Shown one piece after another: positions 42,830-53,150 of a stretch of DNA of 64,000 nucleotides. The notes below the pieces were generated by a model. The model had not been told where the DNA came from. It worked only from the letters and a program-made list of their open reading frames with translations, and searched no databases. The stretch covers positions 1 through 64,000 of the forward strand of contig NZ_JASCXN010000036.1 of NCBI RefSeq assembly GCF_030010625.1. The letters are read 5' to 3'. The stretch is from Streptomyces sp. CC208A (GTDB taxonomy: Bacteria; Actinomycetota; Actinomycetes; Streptomycetales; Streptomycetaceae). Every line of letters starts with the position of its first letter. Within the stretch, counting starts at the first letter, position 1. Made by a program: the position numbers and the translations under genes.

Positions 42830-43414
42830 TCAGAGCGGCAGCGGGGCGAGTCCGCGGGCGGGGTGGCGCGGGCCGAGGAAGACGACGATGCCCTTGCCGT
42901 CGGGGGAGGGGTACGTCGCCTGGGTCCAGCCCTGGCGGCGGTAGAAGGCCATCGCCCGGGGCGCCTGGACGGAGGTGAGCAGCCACGAGCGGCCTTCGGG
43001 GGCGCCTGCGGTGACCGCGTCCAGCAGTTCTGCGGCGAGCCCACTGCCGTGCGCGCCGGGCCGGACGGCGAGTTCGTCCACCTCGAAGGCGCCGCACAGC
43101 CAGTCGTGTGTCCGCCGCGGGCCGAGGCCCGAGGCGGCCTGCGGATAGCAGCGGTCCGTGGGGAAGGGCGGGAGGGTGGTCCACCCGCAGGCGAAGCCGA
43201 CCACGTCTCCGCCTGCCACGGCCACCGCGGCCGTGAAACCCGGACGCCGGGCGTCACGGGGGAGCCGCTTGGCGAACTCGGCGGCCTTCTCCTCGTCCTC
43301 GTTCCAGGGCGGTGCGCAGAAGGCGTCGGCGTAGACCGAGCGCAGCGCGCCGGTGTGGGCGAGGACGTCTCCGCCGTGCAGCACGTGGACGGCGGGGGTC
43401 GGCGGAGCGCTCAC
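42830..43414 (-). CDS. GNAT-family N-acetyltransferase
   Basis: The product is 194 aa. GNAT marks are the strand CGAFEVDELAVRPGAHGSGLAAELLDAV (acetyl-CoA loop RPGAHGSGLA) and a late SVQAPRAMAFYRRQGW, a common form in Streptomyces acetyltransferases. Acceptor unknown. It converges on the ferredoxin-like gene with a 20-bp gap. A 23-bp inverted repeat lies upstream of its start at 43444-43466. Confidence 0.87.
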   Translation of the reverse strand: MSAPPTPAVHVLHGGDVLAHTGALRSVYADAFCAPPWNEDEEKAAEFAKRLPRDARRPGFTAAVAVAGGDVVGFACGWTTLPPFPTDRCYPQAASGLGPRRTHDWLCGAFEVDELAVRPGAHGSGLAAELLDAVTAGAPEGRSWLLTSVQAPRAMAFYRRQGWTQATYPSPDGKGIVVFLGPRHPARGLAPLPL

Positions 43415-43443
43415 AGAACCCTTCCCTTCATGCGACTATCTAT

Positions 43444-43466
43444 TTATTGCAAGTAGCCCGCAATAA
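43444..43466. promoter_or_regulatory. Candidate operator TTATTGC-N9-GCAATAA
   Basis: A perfect 7-bp inverted repeat with a 9-bp centre, 30 bp upstream of the acetyltransferase start. It is strikingly AT-rich for this genome. It looks like a dimeric repressor site of the TetR, MarR or ArsR size class. No regulator gene is adjacent. Confidence 0.5.
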
Positions 43467-43549
43467 GGCCCCGGGGATCTCCGCAAGGGGGTGCGCGGCA
43501 GCGGTGGGCCGGGACGCACATGGCGCCCCGGCCCCAGGAGACCCCGCGG

Positions 43550-45868
43550 TCAGGAGAGCGGCAGTTCGCCCCGGACCGTACGGGCGCCGGCGACCAGGTT
43601 CTCCAGGGAGGCCCGGGTCTCGGGCCACGCGCGCGTCTTCAGGCCGCAGTCAGGATTGACCCACAGCCGGTCGGCCGGGATGGCCTTCAGGCCCGTGCGG
43701 AGCAGCGCGGCGGCCTCCTCGGCGCTGGGCACGCGCGGGGAGTGGATGTCGTACACACCGGGGCCGGCCTCGCGCGGGTAGCCGTGGGCGGCGAGTTCGC
43801 GGGCGACCTGCATGTGGGAGCGGGCGGCCTCCAGGCTGATGACGTCGGCGTCGAGGTCGTCGATCGCCCGGACGATGTCACCGAACTCGGCGTAGCACAT
43901 GTGGGTGTGGATCTGGGTGTCCGGGCGGACCCCGGCGGTGGTGAGCCGGAAGGCCTCCGTCGCCCACGCCAGGTAGGCGGGGCGGTCCGTGGCCCGCAGC
44001 GGAAGCGTCTCGCGCAGGGCGGGCTCGTCCACCTGGATCACCGACGTGCCCGCCGCCTCCAGGTCGTTCACTTCGTCCCGCAGGGCGAGCGCGACCTGGC
44101 GGGCGGTGTCGCCGAGCGGCTGGTCGTCGCGGACGAAGGACCAGGCGAGCATGGTGACCGGGCCGGTGAGCATGCCCTTGACCGGCTTCTCGGTGAGCGA
44201 CTGGGCGTACGTGGTCCAGCGCACCGTCATCGGCTCGGGGCGGGAGATGTCGCCGGCCAGGATCGGCGGGCGGACGTAGCGGGTGCCATAGGACTGGACC
44301 CAGCCGTGCTGGGTGGCGAGGTAGCCGGTGAGCTGTTCGGCGAAGTACTGGACCATGTCGTTGCGTTCGGGTTCACCGTGCACCAGGACGTCCAGACCTG
44401 TCTTCTCCTGGAAGGAGATGACGTCCTGGATCTCCGCCCTGATCCGCTCCTCGTAGCCGTCCGTGTCGATGCGTCCGGCGCGCAGGTCGGCGCGGGCGGC
44501 CCGGATCTCGCCGGTCTGGGGAAACGAACCGATGGTGGTGGTGGGCAGCAGCGGCAGCCCCAGGTGGGCGCGCTGGGCGGCGGCCCGTTCGGCGTACGGC
44601 TGGGAGCGGCGGGCGTACGCGTCCGTCACGGCCTGGGCGCGGGCTCGTACGGCGGGGTCGTGGGTGATCGGTGAGCCCGCTCGCGAGGCCAGGTCGGCGC
44701 GGTTGGCGGCGAGTTCGGCGGTGATGGCGTCGGTGCCGTGCGCGAGGCCCTTGGCGAGGGTGACGATCTCGGAGGTCTTCTGCCGGGCGAACGCGAGCCA
44801 GCGCAGGATCTGCGGATCGATGTCCCGTTCGACCGTGTTGTCCAGCGGCACGTGGAGCAGGGAGCACGAGGCGGAGACGTCGACCTGGTCGGCGAGGCCG
44901 AGCAGGGTGCCGAGGACGGACAGGGACTTCGACAGGTCGTTGATCCAGATGTTGCGGCCGTCGACGACGCCGGCGACCAGGCGCTTGCCGGGGAGCCCGC
45001 CGACGGCGGCGAGCGCGTCGAGGTTGGCGGCGGCCGGCCCGGTGAAGTCGATGGCGAGGCCGTCGACGGGAGCCTTGGCGAGGACGGGCAGGGCGTCGCC
45101 GAGCCGGTCGAAGTAGGAGGCGACGAGCACCTTCGGCCGGTCGCTGAGCGCGCCGAGCTTCCTGTAGGCATCTGCGACGGCGTCGAGGTCGGCCGGCGTA
45201 CGGTCCTGGACCAGGGCGGGCTCGTCGAGCTGGACCCACTCCGCGCCGGCGGCACGCAGATCGGCGAGGACCTCCGCGTACACGGGAAGGAGCCGGTCGA
45301 GCAGGGTCAGCGGATCGAAGCCCGCGAACACGCCCGGCGCCGGCTTGGCCAGCAACAGGTAGGTGACGGGTCCTACCAGGACCGGCCGTGCCGTCAGGCC
45401 GAGCGTGAGGGCTTCGCGCAGTTCGGTGACCTGCTTGGTGGAGTCGGCGGTGAAGGCGGTGTCCGGGCCGAGTTCCGGCACGAGGTAGTGGTAGTTGGTG
45501 TCGAACCACTTCGTCATCTCCAGCGGAGCGACGTCCTGCGTGCCCCGGGCCATGGCGAAGTAACCGGCGAGCGGGTCCGCGGCGACGGCGTCCCGGTGCC
45601 GTTCCGGAACCACGCCGACCATGACGGAGGTGTCGAGGACGTGGTCGTAGAGCGAGAAGTCGCCGGTGGGCACCTCGTGGACACCCGCTCCGGCGAGCTG
45701 CTGCCAGTGGCCGCGGCGCAGTCGGGCGGCCTCGGCACGCAGGGCGTCGGCGGTGACGCGGCCCTTCCAGTAGCCCTCGATCGCCTTCTTGAGTTCCCGG
45801 CCCTGACCCTGGCGGGGGTAGCCGTACACGGTGGCCCGTGCCGCCGCGGCTGCGGACTTCGTGGTCAC
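43550..45868 (-). CDS. metE: Cobalamin-independent methionine synthase
   Basis: GTG 45868 behind AAGGAGATCTCC gives 772 aa, the normal MetE length. It transfers a methyl group from polyglutamyl 5-methyltetrahydrofolate to homocysteine. Two TIM barrels are visible, with GSFPQTGEIRAARADLRAG opening the C-terminal one. The catalytic zinc ligands appear in HTHMCYAEFGD (His and Cys) and NPDCGLKTR (Cys). It is led by cobalamin riboswitch e, so it is made when B12 is scarce. The enzyme itself needs zinc, so zinc supply bears on the B12-poor state. Confidence 0.97.
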   Translation of the reverse strand: MTTKSAAAAARATVYGYPRQGQGRELKKAIEGYWKGRVTADALRAEAARLRRGHWQQLAGAGVHEVPTGDFSLYDHVLDTSVMVGVVPERHRDAVAADPLAGYFAMARGTQDVAPLEMTKWFDTNYHYLVPELGPDTAFTADSTKQVTELREALTLGLTARPVLVGPVTYLLLAKPAPGVFAGFDPLTLLDRLLPVYAEVLADLRAAGAEWVQLDEPALVQDRTPADLDAVADAYRKLGALSDRPKVLVASYFDRLGDALPVLAKAPVDGLAIDFTGPAAANLDALAAVGGLPGKRLVAGVVDGRNIWINDLSKSLSVLGTLLGLADQVDVSASCSLLHVPLDNTVERDIDPQILRWLAFARQKTSEIVTLAKGLAHGTDAITAELAANRADLASRAGSPITHDPAVRARAQAVTDAYARRSQPYAERAAAQRAHLGLPLLPTTTIGSFPQTGEIRAARADLRAGRIDTDGYEERIRAEIQDVISFQEKTGLDVLVHGEPERNDMVQYFAEQLTGYLATQHGWVQSYGTRYVRPPILAGDISRPEPMTVRWTTYAQSLTEKPVKGMLTGPVTMLAWSFVRDDQPLGDTARQVALALRDEVNDLEAAGTSVIQVDEPALRETLPLRATDRPAYLAWATEAFRLTTAGVRPDTQIHTHMCYAEFGDIVRAIDDLDADVISLEAARSHMQVARELAAHGYPREAGPGVYDIHSPRVPSAEEAAALLRTGLKAIPADRLWVNPDCGLKTRAWPETRASLENLVAGARTVRGELPLS

Positions 45869-46042
45869 GGAGATCTCCTTCGCGAGATGAATCCCTGAGA
45901 TCCCGGCGACGGGACGAGAGCGCGAAGGGGTGACGGACCGGACGGCACGAGCGTGCACCTCGTGGCACGGTCGTCCGCCTGGTGTGTATGCCGACCCGCC
46001 CTCGAGGTCACCGGGATGTCCGCGCGCGGAACGGTCCGCGTG

Positions 46043-46256
46043 CGGGCAGCGGGCAGGTCTTCGGACTCGCGGGCGCGCCCTCCTCGTGGAGGACTCCTAC
46101 TGGCCGTCGCTTCCCAGGACCGGTACGTCGGTCCCAGTGCTGTGTGACGGCGGTCGTTCCCGCTCACCGCTGCGGGGCAGTCCCGGATTCCCACCGGGTT
46201 CCCTCTTACGACGCATCCCGCCTGGCGGACGGGGCGAACCAGCTGCACCAACCACC
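46043..46256 (-). promoter_or_regulatory. Cobalamin riboswitch e (metE leader), repeat copy 1
   Basis: The minus strand reads AGAGGGAACCCGGTGGGAAT, CCGGGACTGCCCCGCAGCGG and GCGAGTCCGAAGACCTGCCC: a cobalamin aptamer of the same class as riboswitch c. It leads metE, whose start lies 175 nt downstream. The whole 214-bp block recurs at 52551-52764 in the same orientation with one mismatch. Confidence 0.95.
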
Positions 46257-46363
46257 TTAAGGGGCCTGCCCGTCCCGCGACGGCAGATATCCATGATGCG
46301 GACGATCAGAGCTGACACCGATGATGCGATCTGCCGGCGCAGGTCCGGATGCCTTACGTGAAG

Positions 46364-46397
46364 GAGGGCGGGAAGCGCCACACCGCTTCCCGCCCTC
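46364..46397 (-). terminator. Terminator after hydroxyacyl-CoA dehydrogenase gene
   Basis: A perfect 13-bp inverted repeat GAGGGCGGGAAGC / GCTTCCCGCCCTC with an 8-nt loop, 55 bp past the stop at 46452. It is a strong GC hairpin without a T-run, as is usual in Streptomyces. Confidence 0.7.
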
Positions 46398-46451
46398 ATC
46401 TACGTGGAGTTCCGGGCCCTCACCCGGCGCTCCGTGCCGCGCCCAGGGTCG

Positions 46452-47342
46452 TCATCCTGAGCCACCGGGTCTCTCCTCCCGGTCGTACACGTGGAACCCG
46501 CGCCCGCTCTTACGGCCGAGCAGCCCGGCCTCCACCATCCGCAGGAGCAGCGGCGGGGGCGCGTACAGCGGTTCCTTGAACTCCTCGTACAAGGACTCGG
46601 CAATGGAGGTGACGGTGTCGAGTCCGATGAGGTCGGCGAGCCGGAGGGGCCCCATGGGGTGCGCGCAGCCCAGTTCCATGCCGTGGTCGACGTCGGCGGC
46701 CGAGGCGAAGCCGGACTCGGTCATGCGGATGGCCGACAGGAGATAGGGGACGAGGAGGGCGTTGACGACGAAGCCGGACCGGTCGGCGGACCGGATGACC
46801 GTCTTGCCCAGGACGGCCGTGGCGAAGTCCGTCACCTTCCCCGCCGTGGTCTCCGAGGTGTGCAGGGTCGTGACGACCTCCACGAGCGGCAGCACGGGCA
46901 CGGGGTTGAAGAAGTGCAGCCCGACCACGTGGTCGGCACGGCTGGTGGCCATGCCCAGGCGCATGACGGGGAGGGAGGAGGTGTTGGTGGCGAGGATCGC
47001 GTCAGGGTCGGCGACGATCTTGTCAAGGGCGGCGAAGACCTCGGTCTTGGCCGCCGCGTTCTCGGTGACGGCCTCGACGACCAGCTGCCGGTTCGCCAGA
47101 TCGGCGAGTTCCGCGGTGACGCTGATCCGGTCGAGAGCCGCCTCGGCGGACAGGCGGTCGAGCTTGCCCCGGTGCACCGCCCGTTCGAGCGAGACGGCGA
47201 TCCGCTCGCGGGCGGCCCGCGCCGCCGCGCGGGTCGCCTCGCACAGGACGGTGTCGAGCCCGGCCCGGGCGCAGACCTCCGCGATGCCGGCCCCCATCTG
47301 CCCGCCGCCCACGACGCCCACGCGCTGGATGTCCTCGCTCAC
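46452..47342 (-). CDS. 3-hydroxyacyl-CoA (hydroxybutyryl-CoA) dehydrogenase
   Basis: GTG 47342 overlaps the malate synthase stop by 4 bp and gives 296 aa. The NAD-binding fold is VGVVGGGQMGAGIAEVCARAG, followed by ATNTSSLPV, the catalytic-His region HVVGLHFFNPVPVLPLVEVV and the substrate segment SGFVVNALLVPYL. It oxidises (S)-3-hydroxybutyryl-CoA or similar. Placement after aceA and aceB ties it to growth on acetate, fatty acids or C4 units. Confidence 0.92.
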   Translation of the reverse strand: MSEDIQRVGVVGGGQMGAGIAEVCARAGLDTVLCEATRAAARAARERIAVSLERAVHRGKLDRLSAEAALDRISVTAELADLANRQLVVEAVTENAAAKTEVFAALDKIVADPDAILATNTSSLPVMRLGMATSRADHVVGLHFFNPVPVLPLVEVVTTLHTSETTAGKVTDFATAVLGKTVIRSADRSGFVVNALLVPYLLSAIRMTESGFASAADVDHGMELGCAHPMGPLRLADLIGLDTVTSIAESLYEEFKEPLYAPPPLLLRMVEAGLLGRKSGRGFHVYDREERPGGSG

Positions 47343-48931
47343 GCCCGCTGCTCCGATGTCCGGACGAGGTGACGCTCGTACGCCGACGGGGTGAAGAAGG
47401 ACGGCAGTTCGGTGGCGAGGGCGGACTCCTCGAACAGCTCCCGCACCTTGTCGACGGCCGTCCACGGGTGCTCGGCGCCGAGCGCGGCGAGCTCGTCCTC
47501 CAGGATCCGCAGGACGGTTTCGCGGTCGATCACCCGGTGGCGGAGCCACTGCCAGATCTGGACGCGGGCGATCTCGGCGGTGGCCGCGTCCTCCATGAGC
47601 CCGTACAGGGCGACGGCGCCCTGGCCGCACAGCCAGGCGTCGAAGTACCGCAGGGCGACGGCGATGTTGGTCCGCACGCCCTCCTTGGTCGGCGGGCCGC
47701 TGATCCGTCGGACGGAGAGCAGGTCGGCCGCCGTGGTAGCCACGTCCTCGCGGGTCCGGTGGATCTGGTCGGGCCGGTCGTCGAGGACGGCGTCGAAGAC
47801 CTCGCGGCAGGTCGCCACGAGTCCGGGATGGGCCACCCAGGAGCCGTCGAAGCCGTCCTCGGCCTCGCGTTCCTTGTCGAGCCGCACCTTGGCGAGAGCG
47901 GCGGCGTTCGCCTCCGGGTCCTTGCTCGGCACGTGGGCGGCCATGCCGCCGATGGCGTGGGTACCGCGCCGGTGGCAGGTGCGCACCAGGAGCTCGGTGT
48001 ACGCCCGCATGAAGGGGGCGGACATGGTGACCTTGGCGCGGTCGGGGAGGAGGAAGTCGGTGCGGTGGCCGAAGGTCTTGATCAGGCTGAACAGGTAGTC
48101 CCAGCGGCCGGCGTTGAGGCCCGCGCTGTGCTCGCGCAGCTCGTAGAGGATCTCCTCCATCTCGAACGCCGCGGTGATCGTCTCGATGAGGACGGTGGCG
48201 CGCACGGTGCCGCGGGGGATGCCGAGCAGCTCCTGGGCGAGGACGAACACGTCGTTCCACAGCCGGGCCTCATAAGCGTTCTCCAGCTTGGGCAGGTAGA
48301 AGTACGGGCCGAGACCGGCGTCGATCTGCCGCCGCGCGCAGTGGAAGAAGTACAGGCCGAAGTCGACCAGCGAGGCCGGCACCGGGCCGCCGTCGAACTC
48401 CAGATGCCGCTCCTCAAGATGCCAGCCGCGCGGCCGGACCACGATCGTGGCGAGGTCCTCGCCGAGGCGGTACTCCTTGCCCTCCGGTGTCGTGAAGTCG
48501 AGGCGGCGCTCTACGGCGTCGAGCAGGGTGAGCTGGCCACCGATCACGTTCTCCCAGGTCGGCGATGTGGCGTCCTCGAAGTCGGCCATCCACACGCGGG
48601 CACCGGAGTTGAGCGCGTTGACGGCCATGCGGCGGTCGGGCGGACCGGTGATCTCGACCCGGCGATCGGTGAGCCCCGGAGCGGGCGGGGCGACCTGCCA
48701 GGCGAGGTCGGAACGTACGGCTGACGTGGTGATGGGGAAGTCCAGCGGCATGCCGGTGGCGAGCCGGATGGCCCGGCGACGGCGCTCCTTCAGAAGCCAC
48801 AGGCGCCGCTCGCCGAACGCGTCGACGAGCCGGCCGACGAAGTCCAGAGCGGAAGGGGTGAGGATCTCGTCGTGCCGGTCGCCCGGGGCGGCGAGGACGC
48901 GGACGTGGCGGGGTGGGGCGCTGGTGGACAT
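47339..48931 (-). CDS. aceB: Malate synthase A
   Basis: The product is 530 aa, normal for malate synthase A. It condenses glyoxylate with acetyl-CoA to malate. Marks include ANALNSGARVWMADFEDA-type segment NALNSGARVWMADFEDATSP, RPRGWHLEERHLEFDG, LPKLENAYEARLWNDVF, and ETITAAFEMEEILYELREHS with RWDYLFSLIK. It lies 107 bp downstream of aceA, with a hairpin between them, and is coupled to the dehydrogenase gene. Confidence 0.95.
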   Translation of the reverse strand: MSTSAPPRHVRVLAAPGDRHDEILTPSALDFVGRLVDAFGERRLWLLKERRRRAIRLATGMPLDFPITTSAVRSDLAWQVAPPAPGLTDRRVEITGPPDRRMAVNALNSGARVWMADFEDATSPTWENVIGGQLTLLDAVERRLDFTTPEGKEYRLGEDLATIVVRPRGWHLEERHLEFDGGPVPASLVDFGLYFFHCARRQIDAGLGPYFYLPKLENAYEARLWNDVFVLAQELLGIPRGTVRATVLIETITAAFEMEEILYELREHSAGLNAGRWDYLFSLIKTFGHRTDFLLPDRAKVTMSAPFMRAYTELLVRTCHRRGTHAIGGMAAHVPSKDPEANAAALAKVRLDKEREAEDGFDGSWVAHPGLVATCREVFDAVLDDRPDQIHRTREDVATTAADLLSVRRISGPPTKEGVRTNIAVALRYFDAWLCGQGAVALYGLMEDAATAEIARVQIWQWLRHRVIDRETVLRILEDELAALGAEHPWTAVDKVRELFEESALATELPSFFTPSAYERHLVRTSEQRA

Positions 48932-48965
48932 CGGGGATCTCCTGAGCGGGAAGCGGGAGGGTGGA

Positions 48966-48999
48966 ACGGAGGCGGGCGGGACGTGGCACCCGCCTCCGT
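48966..48999 (-). terminator. Hairpin between aceA and aceB
   Basis: A perfect 11-bp inverted repeat ACGGAGGCGGG / CCCGCCTCCGT with a 12-nt loop in the 106-bp aceA-aceB gap. It may end part of the aceA transcript or set the aceA:aceB ratio. Confidence 0.6.
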
Positions 49000-49037
49000 C
49001 CGGCGGTGGGGCGCCCGGGCGGACGCCGAAGGGATGC

Positions 49038-50321
<1,284 letters not shown>

Positions 50322-50347
50322 GGTGGTCTCTCCTGTACGGTGTCGAA

Positions 50348-50567
50348 CTCTGCGAAGGTGCGAGTGGGTGTGGACGGCCCGCCGGAAAGCGGCCGGATAC
50401 GACCGGGTCCCTGCGACGTCAGGGCATGAGCCGCGCCCCGATCTCCTTCTCCTGCCTGCCTAGTCGGCGGGCCGTGGTTCGACTCTGGCACTGGCACTCA
50501 GTGCCATCAACCGTGTCCGGATGCCAAGTTCTGCGAAGTTTTCACGCGACTTTGCGAAGTCTGCGAA
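50348..50567. promoter_or_regulatory. Repeated CTGCGAA/TTGCGAA sites between aceA and its regulator
   Basis: Four copies of a (T/C)(T/C)TGCGAA-type element lie at 50348-50356, 50529-50537, 50550-50558 and 50559-50567. The last three are crowded just upstream of the regulator gene. RamB-type regulators bind short TTTGCAAA-like elements in aceA and ramB promoters, so these are good candidate sites for the adjacent regulator on its own and the aceA promoter. Confidence 0.6.
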
Positions 50568-50618
50568 TTCCCTCTGCTCTATGGTGGTGGCCGTCACCAA
50601 CCCGGGAGGAGAGCGGTC

Positions 50619-52037
50619 GTGAGCAAGATCTATGCCGGGGCGCGGCTGCGGCGGCTGCGCGAGGACCGCAGGATGGGTCAGGGCGAGCTGGCCAAGGCGC
50701 TCAGGATCTCGCCCAGCTACCTCAACCAGCTGGAGAGCGACAAGAGACCGCTCACCGTCTCCGTCCTGCTCCGCGTCACCGAGGCGTTCGGCGTCGACCC
50801 CGAGTTCTTCTCGGAACGGGACACCGTCCGCCTCCTCGCCGACCTGCGCGAGTCCTTGGCCGACGACCTCGACCGGTCCGCGCTGTCCGCCGCCGACCTG
50901 AAGGAACTCGCCTCGCGCCTTCCTCACGTGGCCGCCCTCCTCCTGGACCTCAGCCGGCGACACCGCACCCTGACCGAACGCCTCGCCGTACTGACCGCGG
51001 GACGAGGAGACGGCGACCAGGCCCCGGACACGGTGCGCACGCCGCACGAGGAGATCCGCGAGTTCTTCTACCGGCGCCGCAACTACCTCCATGACGCCGA
51101 CCGGGCCGCGGAAGACCTCGCGTACGAGATCGGCGTCCGCCCGGGCGAGGTACGGCGGGTCCTGGCGGATCGACTCGACGAGCGCCACGGCGTGCGCGTG
51201 CTCGGCGATGCCGAACGACAGCTCCACCGCTACGAGCCGGAGACCCGGACCCTGCACCTCTCACCCCGGCTGCGCCCCGGCCAGCAGGCGTTCCGGATGG
51301 CCACCCAGCTCGCCCTCCTGGAGCACGACGACCTGCTGCGCGCGTACGCCTCGGAGGACTACGAGGAGGGTTCGACGACCTGGTCGCTGGCCCGCATCGG
51401 CGTCGCCCATCACTTCGCCGCCGCCCTGGTCCTGCCGTACCGGGCCTTCCACACCGCCGCGGAGGAGACCCGCTACGACATCGAGCGCCTCGCCGACCGA
51501 TTCGGCGTCGGCTACGAGACGGTCTGCCACCGCCTGAGCACCCTCCAGCGCCCCCGTCTGCGCGGGGTCCCGTTCTCCTTCGTCCGCGTCGACCGGGCCG
51601 GCAACATGTCCAAGCGGCAGTCCGCCACCGGCTTCCACTTCTCCCGCGCCGGCGGCACCTGTCCCCTCTGGAACGTGTACGAGGCGTTCGCCGCGCCCGG
51701 CCGGATCCACGTCCAGGTGGCCGCCATGCCCGACGGGCAGCGCTACCTGTGGACCGCCCGCACCGTCACCCGGCACCGGGGAGGCTGGGGCGAACCGGGC
51801 AAGACCTTCGCCATCGGCCTCGGCTGCGAGGTCCGCCACGCCTCCCGCGTCGTCTACTCCGACGGCCTCGACCTCGGCAACAAGGCCGCCGCCACGCCGA
51901 TCGGCATGGGCTGCCGCGTCTGCGAACGCCTCGACTGCCCGCAGCGGGCGCTGCCGCCGCTCGGCCGCACACTCGCCGTGGACGAGAACGCCGGCACGTT
52001 CGTGCCCTACGCGGTGGAGGACACCCGATCGGGGTGA
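50619..52037 (+). CDS. RamB-like XRE transcriptional regulator
   Basis: GTG 50619 behind GGAGGAG gives 472 aa. It has an N-terminal Cro/CI-type HTH (about 8-62, LAKALRISPSYLNQLESDKRPL), a linker, an ImmA/IrrE (DUF955)-like middle (YEEGSTTWSLARIGVAHHFAAALVLPY), and a C-terminal short-chain-fatty-acyl regulator domain with GMGCRVCERLDCPQR. RamB-type proteins control glyoxylate-shunt and acetate genes in actinobacteria. Divergent placement from aceA supports that role here. Confidence 0.9.
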   Translation: MSKIYAGARLRRLREDRRMGQGELAKALRISPSYLNQLESDKRPLTVSVLLRVTEAFGVDPEFFSERDTVRLLADLRESLADDLDRSALSAADLKELASRLPHVAALLLDLSRRHRTLTERLAVLTAGRGDGDQAPDTVRTPHEEIREFFYRRRNYLHDADRAAEDLAYEIGVRPGEVRRVLADRLDERHGVRVLGDAERQLHRYEPETRTLHLSPRLRPGQQAFRMATQLALLEHDDLLRAYASEDYEEGSTTWSLARIGVAHHFAAALVLPYRAFHTAAEETRYDIERLADRFGVGYETVCHRLSTLQRPRLRGVPFSFVRVDRAGNMSKRQSATGFHFSRAGGTCPLWNVYEAFAAPGRIHVQVAAMPDGQRYLWTARTVTRHRGGWGEPGKTFAIGLGCEVRHASRVVYSDGLDLGNKAAATPIGMGCRVCERLDCPQRALPPLGRTLAVDENAGTFVPYAVEDTRSG

Positions 52038-52046
52038 CGCGACAGG

Positions 52047-52490
52047 TCAGGACAGGCCGAGGGGCACGACGTCGAGCGCCGGCACGGGGCGCGGGCTGCC
52101 GTCGGCGTCGATCGCGACGAAGGTGAGGAACGCGGTCGCGACCTCGGTGGCCGGTCCTGAGTTGTTCCACCGCTCGGCGGTGACCCGGACCCCGACGGTC
52201 ATGGAGGTCCGCCCGGCCCTTTCGAGCCCGGCCTCGACACTGAGCAGGTCGCCGGCCCGTACGGGAGCGAGGAAGGTCATCCGGTCGACCGACACGGTGA
52301 CGGCCGGGCCGTCGGCGTGGCGTCCTGCGGCGGCCGCAGCCGCGTCGTCGATGAGCTTCATCATCACGCCGCCGTGGATGGTGCCGTACAGGTTGGTGTC
52401 GTGGTCGCTCATGATGTGGGCGAGGACCACCCGGGAGTCGTCCGGCGTCTTGGTCGTGCGGGCGGGGCTGGTGACGGTGGGATCGGCCAC
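52047..52490 (-). CDS. Hotdog-fold acyl-CoA thioesterase
   Basis: The product is 147 aa. It is of the YciA/acyl-CoA hydrolase type: LAHIMSDHDTNLYGTIHGGVMMKLIDDAAAAAAGRH is the N-terminal hotdog helix with the usual Asn/Thr/Gly positions (residues about 24-58), then VTVSVDRMTFLAPVRAGDLL. It hydrolyses acyl-CoA. It is preceded by cobalamin riboswitch f, an unexpected control for a thioesterase. It is convergent with the RamB-like gene, 9 bp apart. Confidence 0.87.
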   Translation of the reverse strand: MADPTVTSPARTTKTPDDSRVVLAHIMSDHDTNLYGTIHGGVMMKLIDDAAAAAAGRHADGPAVTVSVDRMTFLAPVRAGDLLSVEAGLERAGRTSMTVGVRVTAERWNNSGPATEVATAFLTFVAIDADGSPRPVPALDVVPLGLS

Positions 52491-52550
52491 GTCAACTCTC
52501 CTTCGCGAGTCGCGGCAGGGCGATTCCGTACGGTCGGGATCACCGCCGTA

Positions 52551-52764
52551 CGGGCAGCGGGCAGGTCTTCGGACTCGCGGGCGCGCCCTCCTCGTGGAGG
52601 ACTCCTACTGGCCGTCGCTTCCCAGGTCCGGTACGTCGGTCCCAGTGCTGTGTGACGGCGGTCGTTCCCGCTCACCGCTGCGGGGCAGTCCCGGATTCCC
52701 ACCGGGTTCCCTCTTACGACGCATCCCGCCTGGCGGACGGGGCGAACCAGCTGCACCAACCACC
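52551..52764 (-). promoter_or_regulatory. Cobalamin riboswitch f, repeat copy 2
   Basis: A 214-bp block identical to 46043-46256 except for one base (CCAGGTCCGG here, CCAGGACCGG there). The full aptamer is intact. It lies 60 nt upstream of the thioesterase start on the same strand. Sequence on either side is unrelated to the metE copy, so the repeat edges are sharp. Confidence 0.9.
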
Positions 52765-53150
52765 CTACGGCAGAGAGGTCACGTCCTGTTGTTGAGGAAG
52801 CCGACGACCATGGCGATCTACCAGCCCAGCCGGGAGAGGGTGGCCATCGGCCGCCGACCAGCAGCGCCGCCGGCCGCCGTCTTCAGCCGACGGTCGGAGC
52901 GAGGCGGTGTGACAGGACGGTCGCGGCCGCTCTGTTCAAGGCGATGACGAGGACGGACGGAGCCCTCCGGAGGGAGGGCGAGGCATGGCGAAGACCTGGT
53001 TGGCGTCGGCACGGGCTGCGAGCCCGGCCGGCTGGACGCCACGCCATCAGGGTCGGTCTCGGCGTGAGGAAGACCTGGGGCGCCACGCGCCAGAGGTTGC
53101 ACGTAGGGCCCGTAGCGCACGTCATGCACCTTGATCTTGAGAGTGTGAGC
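52765..53150. other. Degenerate region between riboswitch copy and binding-protein remnant
   Basis: These 386 bp have no convincing ORF in any frame. Minus-strand reading continues out of the binding-protein remnant into non-homologous residues. It looks like decayed or rearranged DNA. Confidence 0.4.
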
